A DNA stretch of 41,413 bases from Candidatus Yanofskyibacteriota bacterium (GCA_003151795.1 PLYL01000009.1:1-41413); one strand, 5' to 3'; shown: positions 1 through 8,605, counted from the stretch's first letter. Numbers and translations: made by a program. Notes: generated from the sequence alone by a model not told the origin.

Positions 1-38
1 TGCGCCAACAGACTTAGTATACCCTATATACGAGCTGA

Positions 39-67
39 TTGACGAAAACAAGTTTATTTTGTATACT
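39..67 (+). promoter_or_regulatory. sigma70-type promoter for the gene at 126
   Basis: A TTGACG -35 box (39-44) and a TATACT -10 box (62-67) are separated by exactly 17 bases. The predicted transcript starts near 74 and has a leader of about 50 nt before the Shine-Dalgarno site of the gene at 126. Confidence 0.7.
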
Positions 68-125
68 ATTTCCGATAAGTTCTAGGTCTTTAACAGCATA
101 TCGTGGCTAAGCCGCGGAGGTAAGA

Positions 126-560
126 ATGGAAGCCAATCCCATTGTTCACAGGACTCTCGGAGACCTTTGGATGCTTCTCATCCAAAACGTGATACCTGCT
201 TCATTCGTCGTCAAGTATCTTCTCGATTCAAACATTGATTCGCGGCATGACGAAATCGTTGACGCTCTCGTAAACGCCGGTTTCAGCAAAGACGGCAACC
301 ACGTCGGGTTCGTCCTCGCTGAGAAGGCGCGCGTCGAGGCGGAGAACGAACTGGTCGGGATGGAAGTTCGCCAGTTGAAGCCGAGCCACGGCAAAGTCCT
401 GATGATGATCAACGGCGAAGAAGTCTGGGTTCGGCCGGTGTTTGTGAATTTCACTTCACCCTTCTGCGATGGTGCCGTCCCATACGGCGGCAAGTTCAAA
501 GGCTTCTACAGAAACACACTCCCGACTACAAAGGTCAAAGTCCGCAAATCCAGGGTCTAA
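126..560 (+). CDS. hypothetical protein, 144 aa
   Basis: I do not recognise this protein. It is soluble, with no signal peptide or membrane segment. A helical N-terminal half is followed by a basic, beta-rich C-terminal half that ends in a Lys/Arg-rich tail (TKVKVRKSRV), which would suit nucleic-acid or ribosome contact, but that is inference. The ATG is fixed by a strong Shine-Dalgarno site (GGAGGT, 4-nt spacing). The gene is a stand-alone unit with its own promoter at 39-67 and a strong terminator at 576-623, one of eight such Shine-Dalgarno-led ORFs in the window. The antisense ORF at 146-499 is a shadow. Confidence 0.8.
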   Translation: MEANPIVHRTLGDLWMLLIQNVIPASFVVKYLLDSNIDSRHDEIVDALVNAGFSKDGNHVGFVLAEKARVEAENELVGMEVRQLKPSHGKVLMMINGEEVWVRPVFVNFTSPFCDGAVPYGGKFKGFYRNTLPTTKVKVRKSRV

Positions 561-575
561 CCCGCGAAGAGTTTT

Positions 576-623
576 GCGCGTCGAGCACGACGCCGTGCTC
601 GACGCGGGACTTTTTATTTTTTT
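576..623 (+). terminator. strong intrinsic terminator after the gene at 126
   Basis: A perfect 12-bp GC-rich stem (GCGTCGAGCACG and its complement, 4-nt loop) is followed by a T-rich run. It separates the orphan gene from cysS, which converges from the other strand. Confidence 0.88.
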
Positions 624-629
624 CAGTAG

Positions 630-2087
630 TTACTTAGCGGAAATAAGGGGGCCGTAGGGGGTATCGGAGACGGTATAGCCTTCGGTTTCGATGCGGGACC
701 GCAGAGTGTCGGCTTTGGACCAGTCTTGGTCAGTGCGATGCTGTTCGCGCTGTTCGGCCAATTCGAGAATTTCGGGCGGGATGGGTTGTTCTTTGGGTTC
801 GGGGACGATGCCCAGAACTCGTTCGACGGTCGTAGCGAAAAAAGTTTTGACGGTTTCCGCTTGACCCGCCGAGAGGGCATTTTTGGCGAGCAGGGGATTG
901 AGGGCGCGGATGAGTTCAAAGACCGAAGCAATCGCCGAGGGGGCGTTAAAATCGTCGTCCATGCCGGCGGTAAATTTGTCGGCTCGGGATTTTAATATTT
1001 CATCGAGAGCCGGGTTTTCCTCGCCGGACGCTTTGGTGAGACGAGCGAGAAAGTCGGCGATGCGGTCTATGGCGACGGAGGCTTGATTAACCAGAGTATC
1101 ATCGAAGGCTAGCGGGGAGCGGTAATGAGCGGAGAGGAAATATAGACGGAGGGTTTCGGCGGGGTGGTGCGGAAGTCGAGCCATCACATCGCGAAGCGTG
1201 CTGAAATTATTCAAAGACTTGGACATCTTGTCAGCCTTGTTAATGAGGAAGCCGGTATGCATCCAGTATTTTACGAACGGCACTTTGCCTGACAATGCTT
1301 GTTGCTGGGCAATTTCGGCCTCGTGGTGGGGGAACATTAAATCCTGCCCGCCGCCATGGATGTCGTATTGCTGGCCCAGATATTTTTCGGAAATGGCCGT
1401 GTCTTCAATGTGCCAGCCCGGCCGGCCGAGGCCCCATGGCGATTCGTTGGTGGGTTCGTAGGCATAATTCTGGGCTTTCCAAAGTACAAAGTCGCGGGGA
1501 TTGAGCTTGTTGGCTTCCATCTCGACACGGGTGCTTTCTTTTAATTCGTCCAACTTTTGACCCGAAAGCGTGCCATATTGGTTAGGGAAGTCTTTCTCGT
1601 AGCGGGCCAGTTCAAAATAGACATCGTTATTACCTTCGGCCGAGACGGCATCAGCCCCCGTCGCCTTGATGGCCGGCGCGGTGTAGGCGTAGCCTTTTTC
1701 AATCAGGGTTTTGATTTGGGCGATAATTTCGGCGATATGTTCGGAGGCGGACGCGTAGTTATTGACGGCGTTAACTTTCAAAGCGCCCATATCGTCAATG
1801 AAAGCCGTTTTGTATTCTAAAGCAATTTCTTCCGGTTTTTTGCCTTCGGTATGCGCCCGAGTGATAATCTTGTCGTCGATATCGGTGATATTCTGGACGT
1901 AGTTGAGTTCAAAGCCCTTGAATTCCAGATATCGGCCGACGACATCAAAGAAAACAAATGTCCGCGCGTTGCCGACGTGGATGAAATCATAAACTGTCGG
2001 TCCGCAGACAAACATCCGGACTTGATTTTGATCGATGGGCTGGAATTCTTCCTTGGCTCCGGTCAGAGTGTTATGGATTTTAAGCAT
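630..2087 (-). CDS. cysS: cysteinyl-tRNA synthetase
   Basis: Class I aminoacyl-tRNA synthetase that charges tRNA-Cys in the cytoplasm. The N-terminus contains CGPTVYD, whose Cys is the first zinc ligand, followed by the HIGH-type signature HVGNARTF. Further on come GWHIEDTA and HGGGQDLMFPHHEAE, carrying the other zinc ligands, and the KMSKS loop (KADKMSKSLNNF), then the helical anticodon-binding region. At 485 aa it has the usual family length. The start shown has no Shine-Dalgarno site, as is normal for housekeeping genes here. It lies 8 bp downstream of the NRAMP-like gene on the same strand, so the two are probably co-transcribed. Confidence 0.97.
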   Translation of the reverse strand: MLKIHNTLTGAKEEFQPIDQNQVRMFVCGPTVYDFIHVGNARTFVFFDVVGRYLEFKGFELNYVQNITDIDDKIITRAHTEGKKPEEIALEYKTAFIDDMGALKVNAVNNYASASEHIAEIIAQIKTLIEKGYAYTAPAIKATGADAVSAEGNNDVYFELARYEKDFPNQYGTLSGQKLDELKESTRVEMEANKLNPRDFVLWKAQNYAYEPTNESPWGLGRPGWHIEDTAISEKYLGQQYDIHGGGQDLMFPHHEAEIAQQQALSGKVPFVKYWMHTGFLINKADKMSKSLNNFSTLRDVMARLPHHPAETLRLYFLSAHYRSPLAFDDTLVNQASVAIDRIADFLARLTKASGEENPALDEILKSRADKFTAGMDDDFNAPSAIASVFELIRALNPLLAKNALSAGQAETVKTFFATTVERVLGIVPEPKEQPIPPEILELAEQREQHRTDQDWSKADTLRSRIETEGYTVSDTPYGPLISAK

Positions 2088-2095
2088 ATATTTAT

Positions 2096-3373
2096 TTAGA
2101 TAAAGAATAACGCGATGACGCTGGCCGTCATGACAATCAGTAGTATATAGGCAAGAATGTTGGAAGACAATCGGCTGGTGTACTGGCCCATGATTTTCGG
2201 ATTGTTGGCCATGTGAATGACGAGAGCGATTAGGACCGGTGAGATGACGCCGAATATAACGGCGGTGTAATAAAGAATATTAACGGGGTCAAACCCAAGC
2301 GCCGGAATCGCCAGTCCAAGCACGGTTGCGACGACAATGACAATGTAAAACTGCTTCGCTCGGCCAAAATGGTTTTCAAATCCGTCGTGCCAGCCGAACG
2401 TTTCTGCCAGGGCATAGGCGGCTGAACCGGCCAAGACGGGAATGGCGAGCGTACCAGCGGCAAGGATGCCGATAAGGAAGAGCAAGTTGGCATAAGGTCC
2501 CGCGAGAGGCTTCAAGAGCTGGGCGATTTCACCGACTGTGCCGACGTTGTAGAACCCGTGGGCGTTGAGCGTGGTCGATGCCAAGATAATAACAAAAAAA
2601 GTAATGATGTTTGAAAATATCATGCCATAGTAGACGTCTTTATACATGGCACCGACTTCATTGCGGATGCGATGCTTGGGAAGCTTATTTGGCTTTATGT
2701 CGGGCATCATCGTGCCGGGGGCCAGATTTTGTCTGACGCGCTCTTCCTCAACTTCTTCCGACGCTTGCCAGAAAAATAGATACGGCGAAATGGTCGTGCC
2801 GAAGATCGCGACAACGACACCGATATATGCTTTGTCCCAGCGCCATGGCGGGATTACCGCTCGCACTAATATTTCTCGCCACGGCTGTGTCACGAGGAGC
2901 GCCGCGATGATATAGGCAAACAATACAATCGCAATCCATTTTAAATAGTGGGCGATTTGACGGTAGGAGAGGAATATCAAGAGCAAAATAATGGTGCCTG
3001 AAATAATCGCGCACAAGAGCAGTGCGGGAATCGGGATGAGGAGCTGAACCGATGCCGCCATTGCGGAGATATCGGCCCCGATATTAATGACATTGGCGAG
3101 AAAGAGAATAATCGTGACAAAGCCAAGAATCCACTTTGGGTAATGGCGTTTCATATTGCCCGCCAGGCCGCGGCCCGAAATCATGCCGATGCGCCCGCAC
3201 ATCCGCTGGATGACAATCATGAAAGGTAGCGTGACAATCACGGTCCACAATGTCGCCAAACCAAACCTAGCTCCGGCAATCGAATACGTGGCAATTCCCG
3301 ACGGGTCGTCATCCGCCGCGCCCGTAATTAGCCCCGGCCCCAGAGATTTCCAAAAAGATTTGAGACGGTCCAT
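2096..3373 (-). CDS. NRAMP-related divalent metal transporter
   Basis: Integral membrane protein of about 11 helices in the NRAMP/SLC11 superfamily, importing divalent metal ions. The N-terminal GPGLITGAADDDPSG matches the family's first helix, but the canonical metal-binding DPGN is DPSG (residues about 23-26). The helix-6 region reads GTTISPYLFFWQASEE, without the usual A-x-x-M metal-selective motif. From what I know of the superfamily, loss of the Asn and Met ligands is typical of the NRAMP-related magnesium transporters rather than Mn/Fe NRAMPs. The substrate assignment is inference. At 425 aa it has the usual length. A TATAAT-like box lies about 10 nt before the ATG and there is no Shine-Dalgarno site, so the mRNA may be nearly leaderless. 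It probably leads the cysS transcript. Confidence 0.85.
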   Translation of the reverse strand: MDRLKSFWKSLGPGLITGAADDDPSGIATYSIAGARFGLATLWTVIVTLPFMIVIQRMCGRIGMISGRGLAGNMKRHYPKWILGFVTIILFLANVINIGADISAMAASVQLLIPIPALLLCAIISGTIILLLIFLSYRQIAHYLKWIAIVLFAYIIAALLVTQPWREILVRAVIPPWRWDKAYIGVVVAIFGTTISPYLFFWQASEEVEEERVRQNLAPGTMMPDIKPNKLPKHRIRNEVGAMYKDVYYGMIFSNIITFFVIILASTTLNAHGFYNVGTVGEIAQLLKPLAGPYANLLFLIGILAAGTLAIPVLAGSAAYALAETFGWHDGFENHFGRAKQFYIVIVVATVLGLAIPALGFDPVNILYYTAVIFGVISPVLIALVIHMANNPKIMGQYTSRLSSNILAYILLIVMTASVIALFFI

Positions 3374-3437
3374 TTATATTTTAATTATATCATCTCGTTT
3401 GGTTGCATGCCACAAGGCCAATCTTCATTGTGGATAA

Positions 3438-3464
3438 TTAGCACTCTTGACACTAGACTGCTAA
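3438..3464 (+). promoter_or_regulatory. CIRCE operator (HrcA binding site)
   Basis: TTAGCACTC, nine spacer bases, then GACTGCTAA. This matches the CIRCE consensus (TTAGCACTC-N9-GAGTGCTAA) with one mismatch in the right arm. It lies directly upstream of hrcA and overlaps its promoter, as expected for autoregulation of the heat-shock operon. Confidence 0.93.
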
Positions 3465-3475
3465 TTTAATATCAT
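3447..3475 (+). promoter_or_regulatory. hrcA promoter embedded in CIRCE
   Basis: TTGACA (3447-3452), a 17-nt spacer and TATCAT (3470-3475). The -35 box is the CIRCE spacer itself, so bound HrcA would block the promoter. The predicted start lies at about 3482, which is the A of the hrcA ATG, implying a leaderless mRNA. Confidence 0.75.
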
Positions 3476-3481
3476 GGCAGG

Positions 3482-4234
3482 ATGGAAGTGACCAAGAGAC
3501 AAAATTCATTGCTGGACTTCATTATTAGTGAATATGTGAAGACGGCCAAGCCGATTCCTTCGGCTTTGGTTTATAAGAAATCAAAACTCAAAGTCAGCCC
3601 TGCCACTATCCGTAACGAGATGAATTATTTGGAGGAAAACGGCTATCTGGAACAGCGTCACACTTCCGGCGGGCGAGTGCCGACCGACAAAGCTTATCGG
3701 TATTATGTGAATCAGTTATTGAGCCATCCCAGCCAGCTAGAAGTAAATTCAGAAGATAAAAAAGACATCACCAAAGCCCTTTCAAAAGCGGGGACCGACA
3801 GCCGAGCCATCAATAAAGCTATCGCCCGAGTGCTTTCCGAACAATCTGGCAGTCTCGTCATCACCGGCATCGCCGAAGACGCGGAATTTTTCAAACAAGG
3901 GTTAGTGAGTCTGTTCCGCCATCCGGAATTCCAAGAAGTAGATAGTTTGTTTCAGCTCACGAGTTTCTTTGAAGGCTTTGATCTAATGTTTCAGCTGATT
4001 GAGCGTGAGTTTTTGAGAATTCTCGGCGCGCCGGCGGGGATATCAATCCAAATTCTCATTGGCCATGAGAATCCATTCCGGCAAATCAAAGGCGAGACCA
4101 TCATGTGCACGAAATATCTTCTGCCGGGCGATGTTATCGGCTCACTCACACTGATTGGACCGAAACGGATGGATTATGAAAAGAATATCGCTTTAATAAA
4201 ATACACAACGGACCAGCTTAACAAAATGAATTAG
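3482..4234 (+). CDS. hrcA: heat-inducible transcription repressor HrcA
   Basis: DNA-binding repressor of the hrcA-grpE-dnaK operon that recognises CIRCE. The N-terminal winged helix is clear: TKRQNSLLDFIISEYVKTAKPIPSAL, then SPATIRNEMNYLEENGYLEQ and the characteristic HTSGGRVPTDKAYRYYV. At 250 aa it is about 90 residues shorter than well-studied HrcA proteins. The middle dimerisation insert is reduced, while the C-terminal IGPKRMDYEK segment is kept. The ATG coincides with the predicted transcription start, so translation is probably leaderless. GrpE follows after 65 bp. Confidence 0.95.
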   Translation: MEVTKRQNSLLDFIISEYVKTAKPIPSALVYKKSKLKVSPATIRNEMNYLEENGYLEQRHTSGGRVPTDKAYRYYVNQLLSHPSQLEVNSEDKKDITKALSKAGTDSRAINKAIARVLSEQSGSLVITGIAEDAEFFKQGLVSLFRHPEFQEVDSLFQLTSFFEGFDLMFQLIEREFLRILGAPAGISIQILIGHENPFRQIKGETIMCTKYLLPGDVIGSLTLIGPKRMDYEKNIALIKYTTDQLNKMN

Positions 4235-4276
4235 GAATTATGAATCAGGAATCAGGCCAACCCTAATTCCTAATTC
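4228..4276 (+). repeat. 13-bp inverted repeat across the hrcA stop codon
   Basis: GAATTAGGAATTA (4228-4240) is perfectly mirrored by TAATTCCTAATTC (4264-4276), and the left arm contains the hrcA stop. The spacer also holds GAATCAGGAATCAGG. A related phrase (TTAATTCCTAATTC) occurs just before gltX at 24777, so this may be a dispersed AT-rich repeat rather than a terminator, since no T-run follows. Confidence 0.6.
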
Positions 4277-4299
4277 GTGCTTCGTGATTCGAATATATT

Positions 4300-4782
4300 A
4301 TGGACACACAAGATGAGAATAAGCCGATTGATGATACAAATGTCACGGCAATAGAAACCAGTGATAAGACAGAAGAGTACTTAAACAATTGGAAAAGAGA
4401 GCGAGCCGACTTTCTGAATTATAAGAAAGACGAAGCTCGAAGAATCGAAGAGTTCGCCCGATTCGCGAATGAAGATGTCGTTCTGGAATCGATGGAAATT
4501 CTTGATGACCTCGAACTAGCCCACCAAAATTTTGCAAAGCAAAACTTAGGCGGGCAAGCCGGGGAGTTAAATAAGGGCTTAGATCAAGTTATCAAGAAGT
4601 TCAAGAAATTGTTTAAGAAGTACGGCGTCGAAGAGATTGCGGTGAAGGGTGAAAAGTTTAATCCCGAACAGCATGAAGTCGTAGAAATGGAGCCCGGCGG
4701 CGAAAAGATGCTGCCAGTCCGCGCCGGATACACCATGCACGGCAAAGTCGTCCGCCCAGCAAGAGTCAAAATAACAAAGTAA
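4300..4782 (+). CDS. grpE: nucleotide exchange factor GrpE
   Basis: Releases ADP from DnaK and so resets the chaperone cycle. The N-terminus is acidic and disordered. A long coiled coil (WKRERADFLNYKKDEARRIEEF) is followed by LDDLELA and the C-terminal beta domain ending GYTMHGKVVRPARVKI, where family members usually read GYxxxxRxLRPAxV. At 160 aa it is a short but complete GrpE. It sits between hrcA and dnaK in the classical heat-shock order. No Shine-Dalgarno site is visible, and transcription probably comes from the CIRCE promoter. Confidence 0.95.
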   Translation: MDTQDENKPIDDTNVTAIETSDKTEEYLNNWKRERADFLNYKKDEARRIEEFARFANEDVVLESMEILDDLELAHQNFAKQNLGGQAGELNKGLDQVIKKFKKLFKKYGVEEIAVKGEKFNPEQHEVVEMEPGGEKMLPVRAGYTMHGKVVRPARVKITK

Positions 4783-4886
4783 ATAAGTTTTTGTCCGAGA
4801 GCGAAGCGATTGGTAACAAAAAGTTACTCGCCTCAGGCGGGTGAATAGATTGCAACCACTCATTTCATTCGCGGGCAATCAAATTC

Positions 4887-6791
4887 ATGGCAAAAATACT
4901 AGGAATCGATTTAGGGACAACAAATTCAGCGATGGCGGTGGTGGAGACGGGTCAGCCGAGGATTTTGGAAAATAAAGAAGGGATGCGGACGACGCCGTCG
5001 GTGGTGGCGGTCGGGAAGAACGGCGAGCGTTATGTCGGTGTAACTGCCAAGCGCCAGGCCGTGACTAATCCGAACAATACGATTTATTCGGTGAAACGGC
5101 TTATCGGCCGTCGGTTTAGCGACGCGGAAGTTCAGAAAGACCGCAAGCTCTTGCCGTACGAAATTCGCGAAGGCAAGCAAGGCGACGTAGAAGTTAAAAT
5201 TGGCAATGACTGGAAAAAGCCAGCCGAAATCTCCGCGATGATTTTGCAGAAGATGAAAGCTGACGCCGAAGATAAATTAGGCGGAAAAATTACTGAAGCT
5301 ATCATTACGGTTCCAGCGTACTTTGACGACGCCCAGCGGCAAGCGACAAAGGATGCAGGTGAAATTGCTGGGTTGAAAGTTATGCGAATTATAAACGAAC
5401 CGACTGCTGCTGCGTTGGCCTACGGCTTTAATAAATTAAAAAAAGCTGAAAAAATCGTTGTTTATGATTTTGGTGGTGGTACTTTTGACATTTCTGTCCT
5501 TGAAATTGATGTTGATGAAATTGGCGGAGATATTAAAGTCAAAAGCACCGGCGGTGATACCCACCTTGGTGGTGATGACATTGACCAAAAAATTATTCAA
5601 TTTTTCATTGATGAGTTCAAGAAAGAAAGCGGAATGGATGTCTCCAAAGACCAACTGGTCGTCCAACGGTTGAAAGACGCCGCCGAAAAAGCCAAGCACG
5701 AATTGTCGTCCACGCTTCAGACTGAAGTCAACATTCCATTCCTCACGGCTGACTCATCGGGTCCGAAGCATTTCACGATGTCATTCACTCGCGCCAAGCT
5801 TGAGGAGTTGACCCGTGAATTGATTGACCGCTCCATAAAAATCACCAAGCAAGTCATTGAAGACGCCGGTTTGAAAATTTCCGACATTCACGAAGTCGTC
5901 ATGGTCGGCGGCCAGACCCGGATGCCGTTGATTGTCGAGGAAGTGAAGAAACTGTTCGGCAAAGAACCGCACAAAGACATCAATCCCGACGAAGTCGTGG
6001 CCATCGGGGCCGCCGTCCAAGGCGGAATCATGCAGGGCGATATCCGCGACGTGCTTTTGCTCGACGTAACGCCGTTATCGCTGGGTATCGAAACTATGGG
6101 CGGAGTGTTCACCAAGATGATTGAGAAGAATACCACTATTCCTTCGGCCAAGACCCAAGTCTACTCCACCGCCGCCGACAGCCAGCCGTCAGTTGAGATT
6201 CATATCTTGCAAGGCGAGCGGGCGATGGCAGGCGACAATAAAACCCTCGGCCGGTTTATCCTGGATGGCATTCCGCCGGCTCCGCGAGGTGTCCCGCAAA
6301 TCGAAGTAACTTTCGACATCGACGCCAACGGTATCTTGAACGTTAAAGCGAAAGACAAAGCCACTAACAAAGAACAATCGATCCGTATCGAAGGCTCGTC
6401 CGGCCTCTCCGACGAGGAAAAGAAGCGTATGACCGCCGACGCCGAGAAATTCGCTTCCGAAGACGCCAAGAAAAAAGAGCTCGCCGAATCTCGCAATATG
6501 GGTGAGACCTTGGCCTACTCGACCGAAAAGATGGTCAAGGACAACGACGCCCCCGACGCTCCGGCCGGGGCAGGCAAAATCAAAGAAGATGACAAAAAAG
6601 AACTGAATGATAAAATAGAGAAGGTCCGCTCGGCTTTGAAATTGGACAACGCCGACGAAATCAAAAAGGCGACCGAAGACCTATCCAAGTCCGCCCAACG
6701 TGTCGGCGGGGAATTGTACAAACAGCAAACTCCGCTAGCTGGGGAACAGCCAAAAACCGAAGAGACTAAGACTGAAGAAGCACCGAAGTAA
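4887..6791 (+). CDS. dnaK: molecular chaperone DnaK (Hsp70)
   Basis: ATP-dependent chaperone that binds exposed hydrophobic peptides with DnaJ and GrpE. The N-terminal phosphate loop is [15 protein letters not shown]. ATPase motifs follow: [47 protein letters not shown] and [11 protein letters not shown]. Then come the linker [15 protein letters not shown], the substrate-binding domain and a charged lid ending in an acidic tail ([11 protein letters not shown]). At 634 aa it is full length. It is the third gene of the hrcA-grpE-dnaK unit. The 105-bp gap before it has no clear promoter or Shine-Dalgarno site. Confidence 0.98.
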   Translation: MAKILGIDLGTTNSAMAVVETGQPRILENKEGMRTTPSVVAVGKNGERYVGVTAKRQAVTNPNNTIYSVKRLIGRRFSDAEVQKDRKLLPYEIREGKQGDVEVKIGNDWKKPAEISAMILQKMKADAEDKLGGKITEAIITVPAYFDDAQRQATKDAGEIAGLKVMRIINEPTAAALAYGFNKLKKAEKIVVYDFGGGTFDISVLEIDVDEIGGDIKVKSTGGDTHLGGDDIDQKIIQFFIDEFKKESGMDVSKDQLVVQRLKDAAEKAKHELSSTLQTEVNIPFLTADSSGPKHFTMSFTRAKLEELTRELIDRSIKITKQVIEDAGLKISDIHEVVMVGGQTRMPLIVEEVKKLFGKEPHKDINPDEVVAIGAAVQGGIMQGDIRDVLLLDVTPLSLGIETMGGVFTKMIEKNTTIPSAKTQVYSTAADSQPSVEIHILQGERAMAGDNKTLGRFILDGIPPAPRGVPQIEVTFDIDANGILNVKAKDKATNKEQSIRIEGSSGLSDEEKKRMTADAEKFASEDAKKKELAESRNMGETLAYSTEKMVKDNDAPDAPAGAGKIKEDDKKELNDKIEKVRSALKLDNADEIKKATEDLSKSAQRVGGELYKQQTPLAGEQPKTEETKTEEAPK

Positions 6792-6809
6792 GGACCTACC
6801 AAAAACTAA

Positions 6810-7283
6810 TTGATTATTCGCGAATATAAATTAGAAGATAGAGAAGCCGTGGGACGATGCGCGCTTGAATTAGCGGAGTCTCAACATCGCAACCAACCTG
6901 AATTTTGGAGCGGTTCAAAAGACGTGTCTGCTGATGCTTGTGTGGATTCATTGTTGAATCAGATTAAAGACGGTAAAGGGAAACTTTTTGTGGCCGAAGC
7001 CGATGGAACAATCGCGGGATATGTGTGTCTTACCGTTAATGATATTGAAGATGAGCCGGGCTTCATCGCGAAACAAAATGGACACGTCGCAGATCTAGTA
7101 GTCTTAAAACAATTTCAAGGAAAAGGGATTGCAGGAGAGTTGATGACTGCGGCAGAACGATACGCGAAAGAGCGGGGCTGTATGTACACCTCTCTTGTGG
7201 TAAGTAGTGGAAATTCAGCTATAGACTTTTATCGCAAGTTGAATTACGAAGTCGCCAGTGAAATAATGAGAAAAATTCTATAA
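6810..7283 (+). CDS. GNAT family N-acetyltransferase
   Basis: A single GNAT domain of 157 aa that should transfer an acetyl group from acetyl-CoA to an amine; the substrate is unknown. It opens with IIREYKLEDREAVGRCALEL. The acetyl-CoA loop is LKQFQGKGIAGELM (Q-x-x-G-x-G/A), followed by the late-domain GNSAIDFYRKLNYE. The only in-frame start giving a complete GNAT N-terminus is TTG at 6810, with no clear Shine-Dalgarno site. It begins 19 bp after dnaK and ends 5 bp before the next gene, so all three may be read together. Confidence 0.88.
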   Translation: MIIREYKLEDREAVGRCALELAESQHRNQPEFWSGSKDVSADACVDSLLNQIKDGKGKLFVAEADGTIAGYVCLTVNDIEDEPGFIAKQNGHVADLVVLKQFQGKGIAGELMTAAERYAKERGCMYTSLVVSSGNSAIDFYRKLNYEVASEIMRKIL

Positions 7284-7288
7284 ACCTG

Positions 7289-8083
7289 ATGAATAAACTA
7301 ACCGCGAAGATTGCAGTGTGGCACGTCGTGGTGGCAGGGTTGGCGTGGTGGATGTGGAATGTGGGGCAGAAGGTGGGGTTTAATTCCGTGACGGGGGTGG
7401 ATATCCAGTTTCCATCGCTGGTGGCGTTTCTATTGCTGACGGCGGTGATTGTGATGGGCTATATCATGTTTCGGCAGAGGCGCTGGGCGGGGAGTATCAC
7501 GGCTATTCTCGGGATTTTGTTCATGATGGCGTTCGGTTGGAACTATTTAAACTTGATTGCCGTCGCCATCGTGCTGGGATTTAACTTCTGGTCGGCGACG
7601 CGGGTCCGGCGCGAAATTAACGAACGGCGGATTCTCAATATCACCGACGCGTTCTATCACGGCCTGATGCCGGTGGTGCTGGGATTATTCGTGATGATTT
7701 CATTTGCCGCCTATCAAAGCCCATTGTTGAGCGAAATTAAAACCGCCCAAGAATTGCCGAGCCAGACCCAGGTACTTTTCCAACAGCTGGTCGAAGGCAC
7801 TGTCGGCCAAAAAATCCAAGCCCCGACGGTCCAGCAGCGCAATCGGCTTATCAATGAAATCGCTTCGCAAACCCTCCAGCAAATCAACGGCGTCATGAAA
7901 CCCTATTTCCGCTACGCCCCGCCGATTCTCGCTTTCGGTCTCTTCCTCATTCTCTGGGGCCTGTCCTTCCTCTTTGTCTGGCTCGGGGTTTTGATTGGCC
8001 TGATTCTGTACTGGGTATTAAAAAAGACCCAGATGGTCCGAGTCGAGGAGAAAGACGTAAAGGCTGAAATATTGGTCGTTTAA
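7289..8083 (+). CDS. multi-pass membrane protein, function unknown
   Basis: Unrecognised 264-aa integral membrane protein. About six or seven hydrophobic segments are visible, starting with VVVAGLAWWMWNVG, LVAFLLLTAVIVMGYIMF and LMPVVLGLFVMISFAAY. The C-terminal pair is ILAFGLFLILWGLSFLFVW and LGVLIGLILYWVL. A soluble, Gln-rich stretch between segments (roughly residues 145-195) probably faces outward and could be helical. The gene follows the GNAT gene by 5 bp with no Shine-Dalgarno site. Its 3' end nearly touches the terminator of the RNA gene on the opposite strand. Confidence 0.8.
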   Translation: MNKLTAKIAVWHVVVAGLAWWMWNVGQKVGFNSVTGVDIQFPSLVAFLLLTAVIVMGYIMFRQRRWAGSITAILGILFMMAFGWNYLNLIAVAIVLGFNFWSATRVRREINERRILNITDAFYHGLMPVVLGLFVMISFAAYQSPLLSEIKTAQELPSQTQVLFQQLVEGTVGQKIQAPTVQQRNRLINEIASQTLQQINGVMKPYFRYAPPILAFGLFLILWGLSFLFVWLGVLIGLILYWVLKKTQMVRVEEKDVKAEILVV

Positions 8084-8087
8084 AAAA

Positions 8088-8546
8088 GAAGCGCCTCGAC
8101 GTGCCGATATGGCGCGCCGAGGCTGGGAACCTGTTATCCCTGGAGTAGTTTTTGGTCGACGGGCCAGCTCGAAAGATGACCCGTCGACTCCGACGCCTGA
8201 CGAGCGGAACGCCGAGCGCGTTGGGGTTACTCTGGGTTACCAACGCGAGAGTATCACATTCTGGGAGTGCAGAGCTCTGTGGTAGTGGAGCTGTGCAAAC
8301 TGGATCCAGATCTGCGCCAGGCCGGACTCCCGTCCGGATTTCGATAACCATGCGAGTTTGTCTTGCCCCAACTTAACCTTACAGGGCCAAACGCTGGTGG
8401 CTATCGACGAATCTTGATGAAAAAGAGCAGGTAGTAAGCCGGACAATGACTCTGGCCAATCATTGAACGTCCGGCAATGAACTAGAGGAAAAACAGAGGT
8501 TTGATTAAGGTTCATCTCTCCCCATCCTCACCAGATATTATACCAC
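8088..8546 (-). ncRNA. large structured RNA gene of unknown class (about 455 nt)
   Basis: The minus strand has TTGACA (8577-8582), an 18-nt spacer and TATACT (8553-8558), then about 455 nt without a convincing ORF. It ends in a GC-rich hairpin and TTCTTTTTT. Stems read on the minus strand include GCCGGAC/GTCCGGC with an inner AATGA/TCATT, CCGGAC/GTCCGG with a GGGA loop, TGCAcAGCTC/GAGCTcTGCA, and GTCGACGGG/CCCGTCGAC. Between that last stem and the terminator lies TACTCCAGGGATAACAGG. This differs at one base from the universally conserved 23S rRNA segment around 2445-2455 (TACTCCGGGGATAACAGG). I checked for RNase P RNA, tmRNA and SRP RNA and did not find their conserved elements. Short ORFs in the track here (8152-8376, 7947-8351, 8237-8515) look like chance frames in GC-rich structured RNA. 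Confidence 0.65.
8089..8127 (-). terminator. intrinsic terminator of the structured RNA
   Basis: On the minus strand, GCCTCGGCGCGCC pairs with GGCACGTCGAGGC around an ATATC loop, followed by GCTTCTTTTTT. Two of the pairs are mismatched or wobble, which keeps the stem stable. It also lies immediately after the membrane-protein gene converging from the plus strand. Confidence 0.85.
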
Positions 8547-8552
8547 GACTGA

Positions 8553-8582
8553 AGTATAGCATACCTTGAAGAAAGTTGTCAA
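8553..8582 (-). promoter_or_regulatory. promoter of the structured RNA gene
   Basis: Minus-strand TTGACA (8577-8582), an 18-nt spacer and TATACT (8553-8558). A second TATAAT lies further downstream (8537-8542), so the start could be near 8546 or about 15 nt later. It overlaps the divergent dnaJ promoter. Confidence 0.75.
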
Positions 8583-8594
8583 CAGTGATAAAAT
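8566..8594 (+). promoter_or_regulatory. dnaJ promoter
   Basis: TTGAAG (8566-8571), a 17-nt spacer and TAAAAT (8589-8594). The ATG at 8606 is 11 nt after the -10 box, giving a leader of only about 5 nt with no Shine-Dalgarno site. No CIRCE is visible here, so dnaJ appears to be outside direct HrcA control. Confidence 0.7.
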
Positions 8595-8605
8595 AGACCT
8601 ATAAA

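Noticed and set aside
8130-8150. Homing-endonuclease-type site (AGGGATAACAGG resembles the I-SceI target)
   Set aside because: The longer match to the conserved 23S rRNA segment on the same strand accounts for the resemblance, and there is no endonuclease gene nearby.
7947-8515. ORFs in the track over the structured RNA (7947-8351 minus, 8152-8376 plus, 8237-8515 minus)
   Set aside because: Low-complexity products, no start signals, overlap with the promoter-terminator RNA unit and with the end of the membrane-protein gene.
8088-8546. RNase P RNA or tmRNA
   Set aside because: The 5' GAGGAAAGTCC block of RNase P is missing, and CCGGCTTAC occurs at the wrong end. No tmRNA tag frame ending in Ala-Ala or tRNA-like ends were found.
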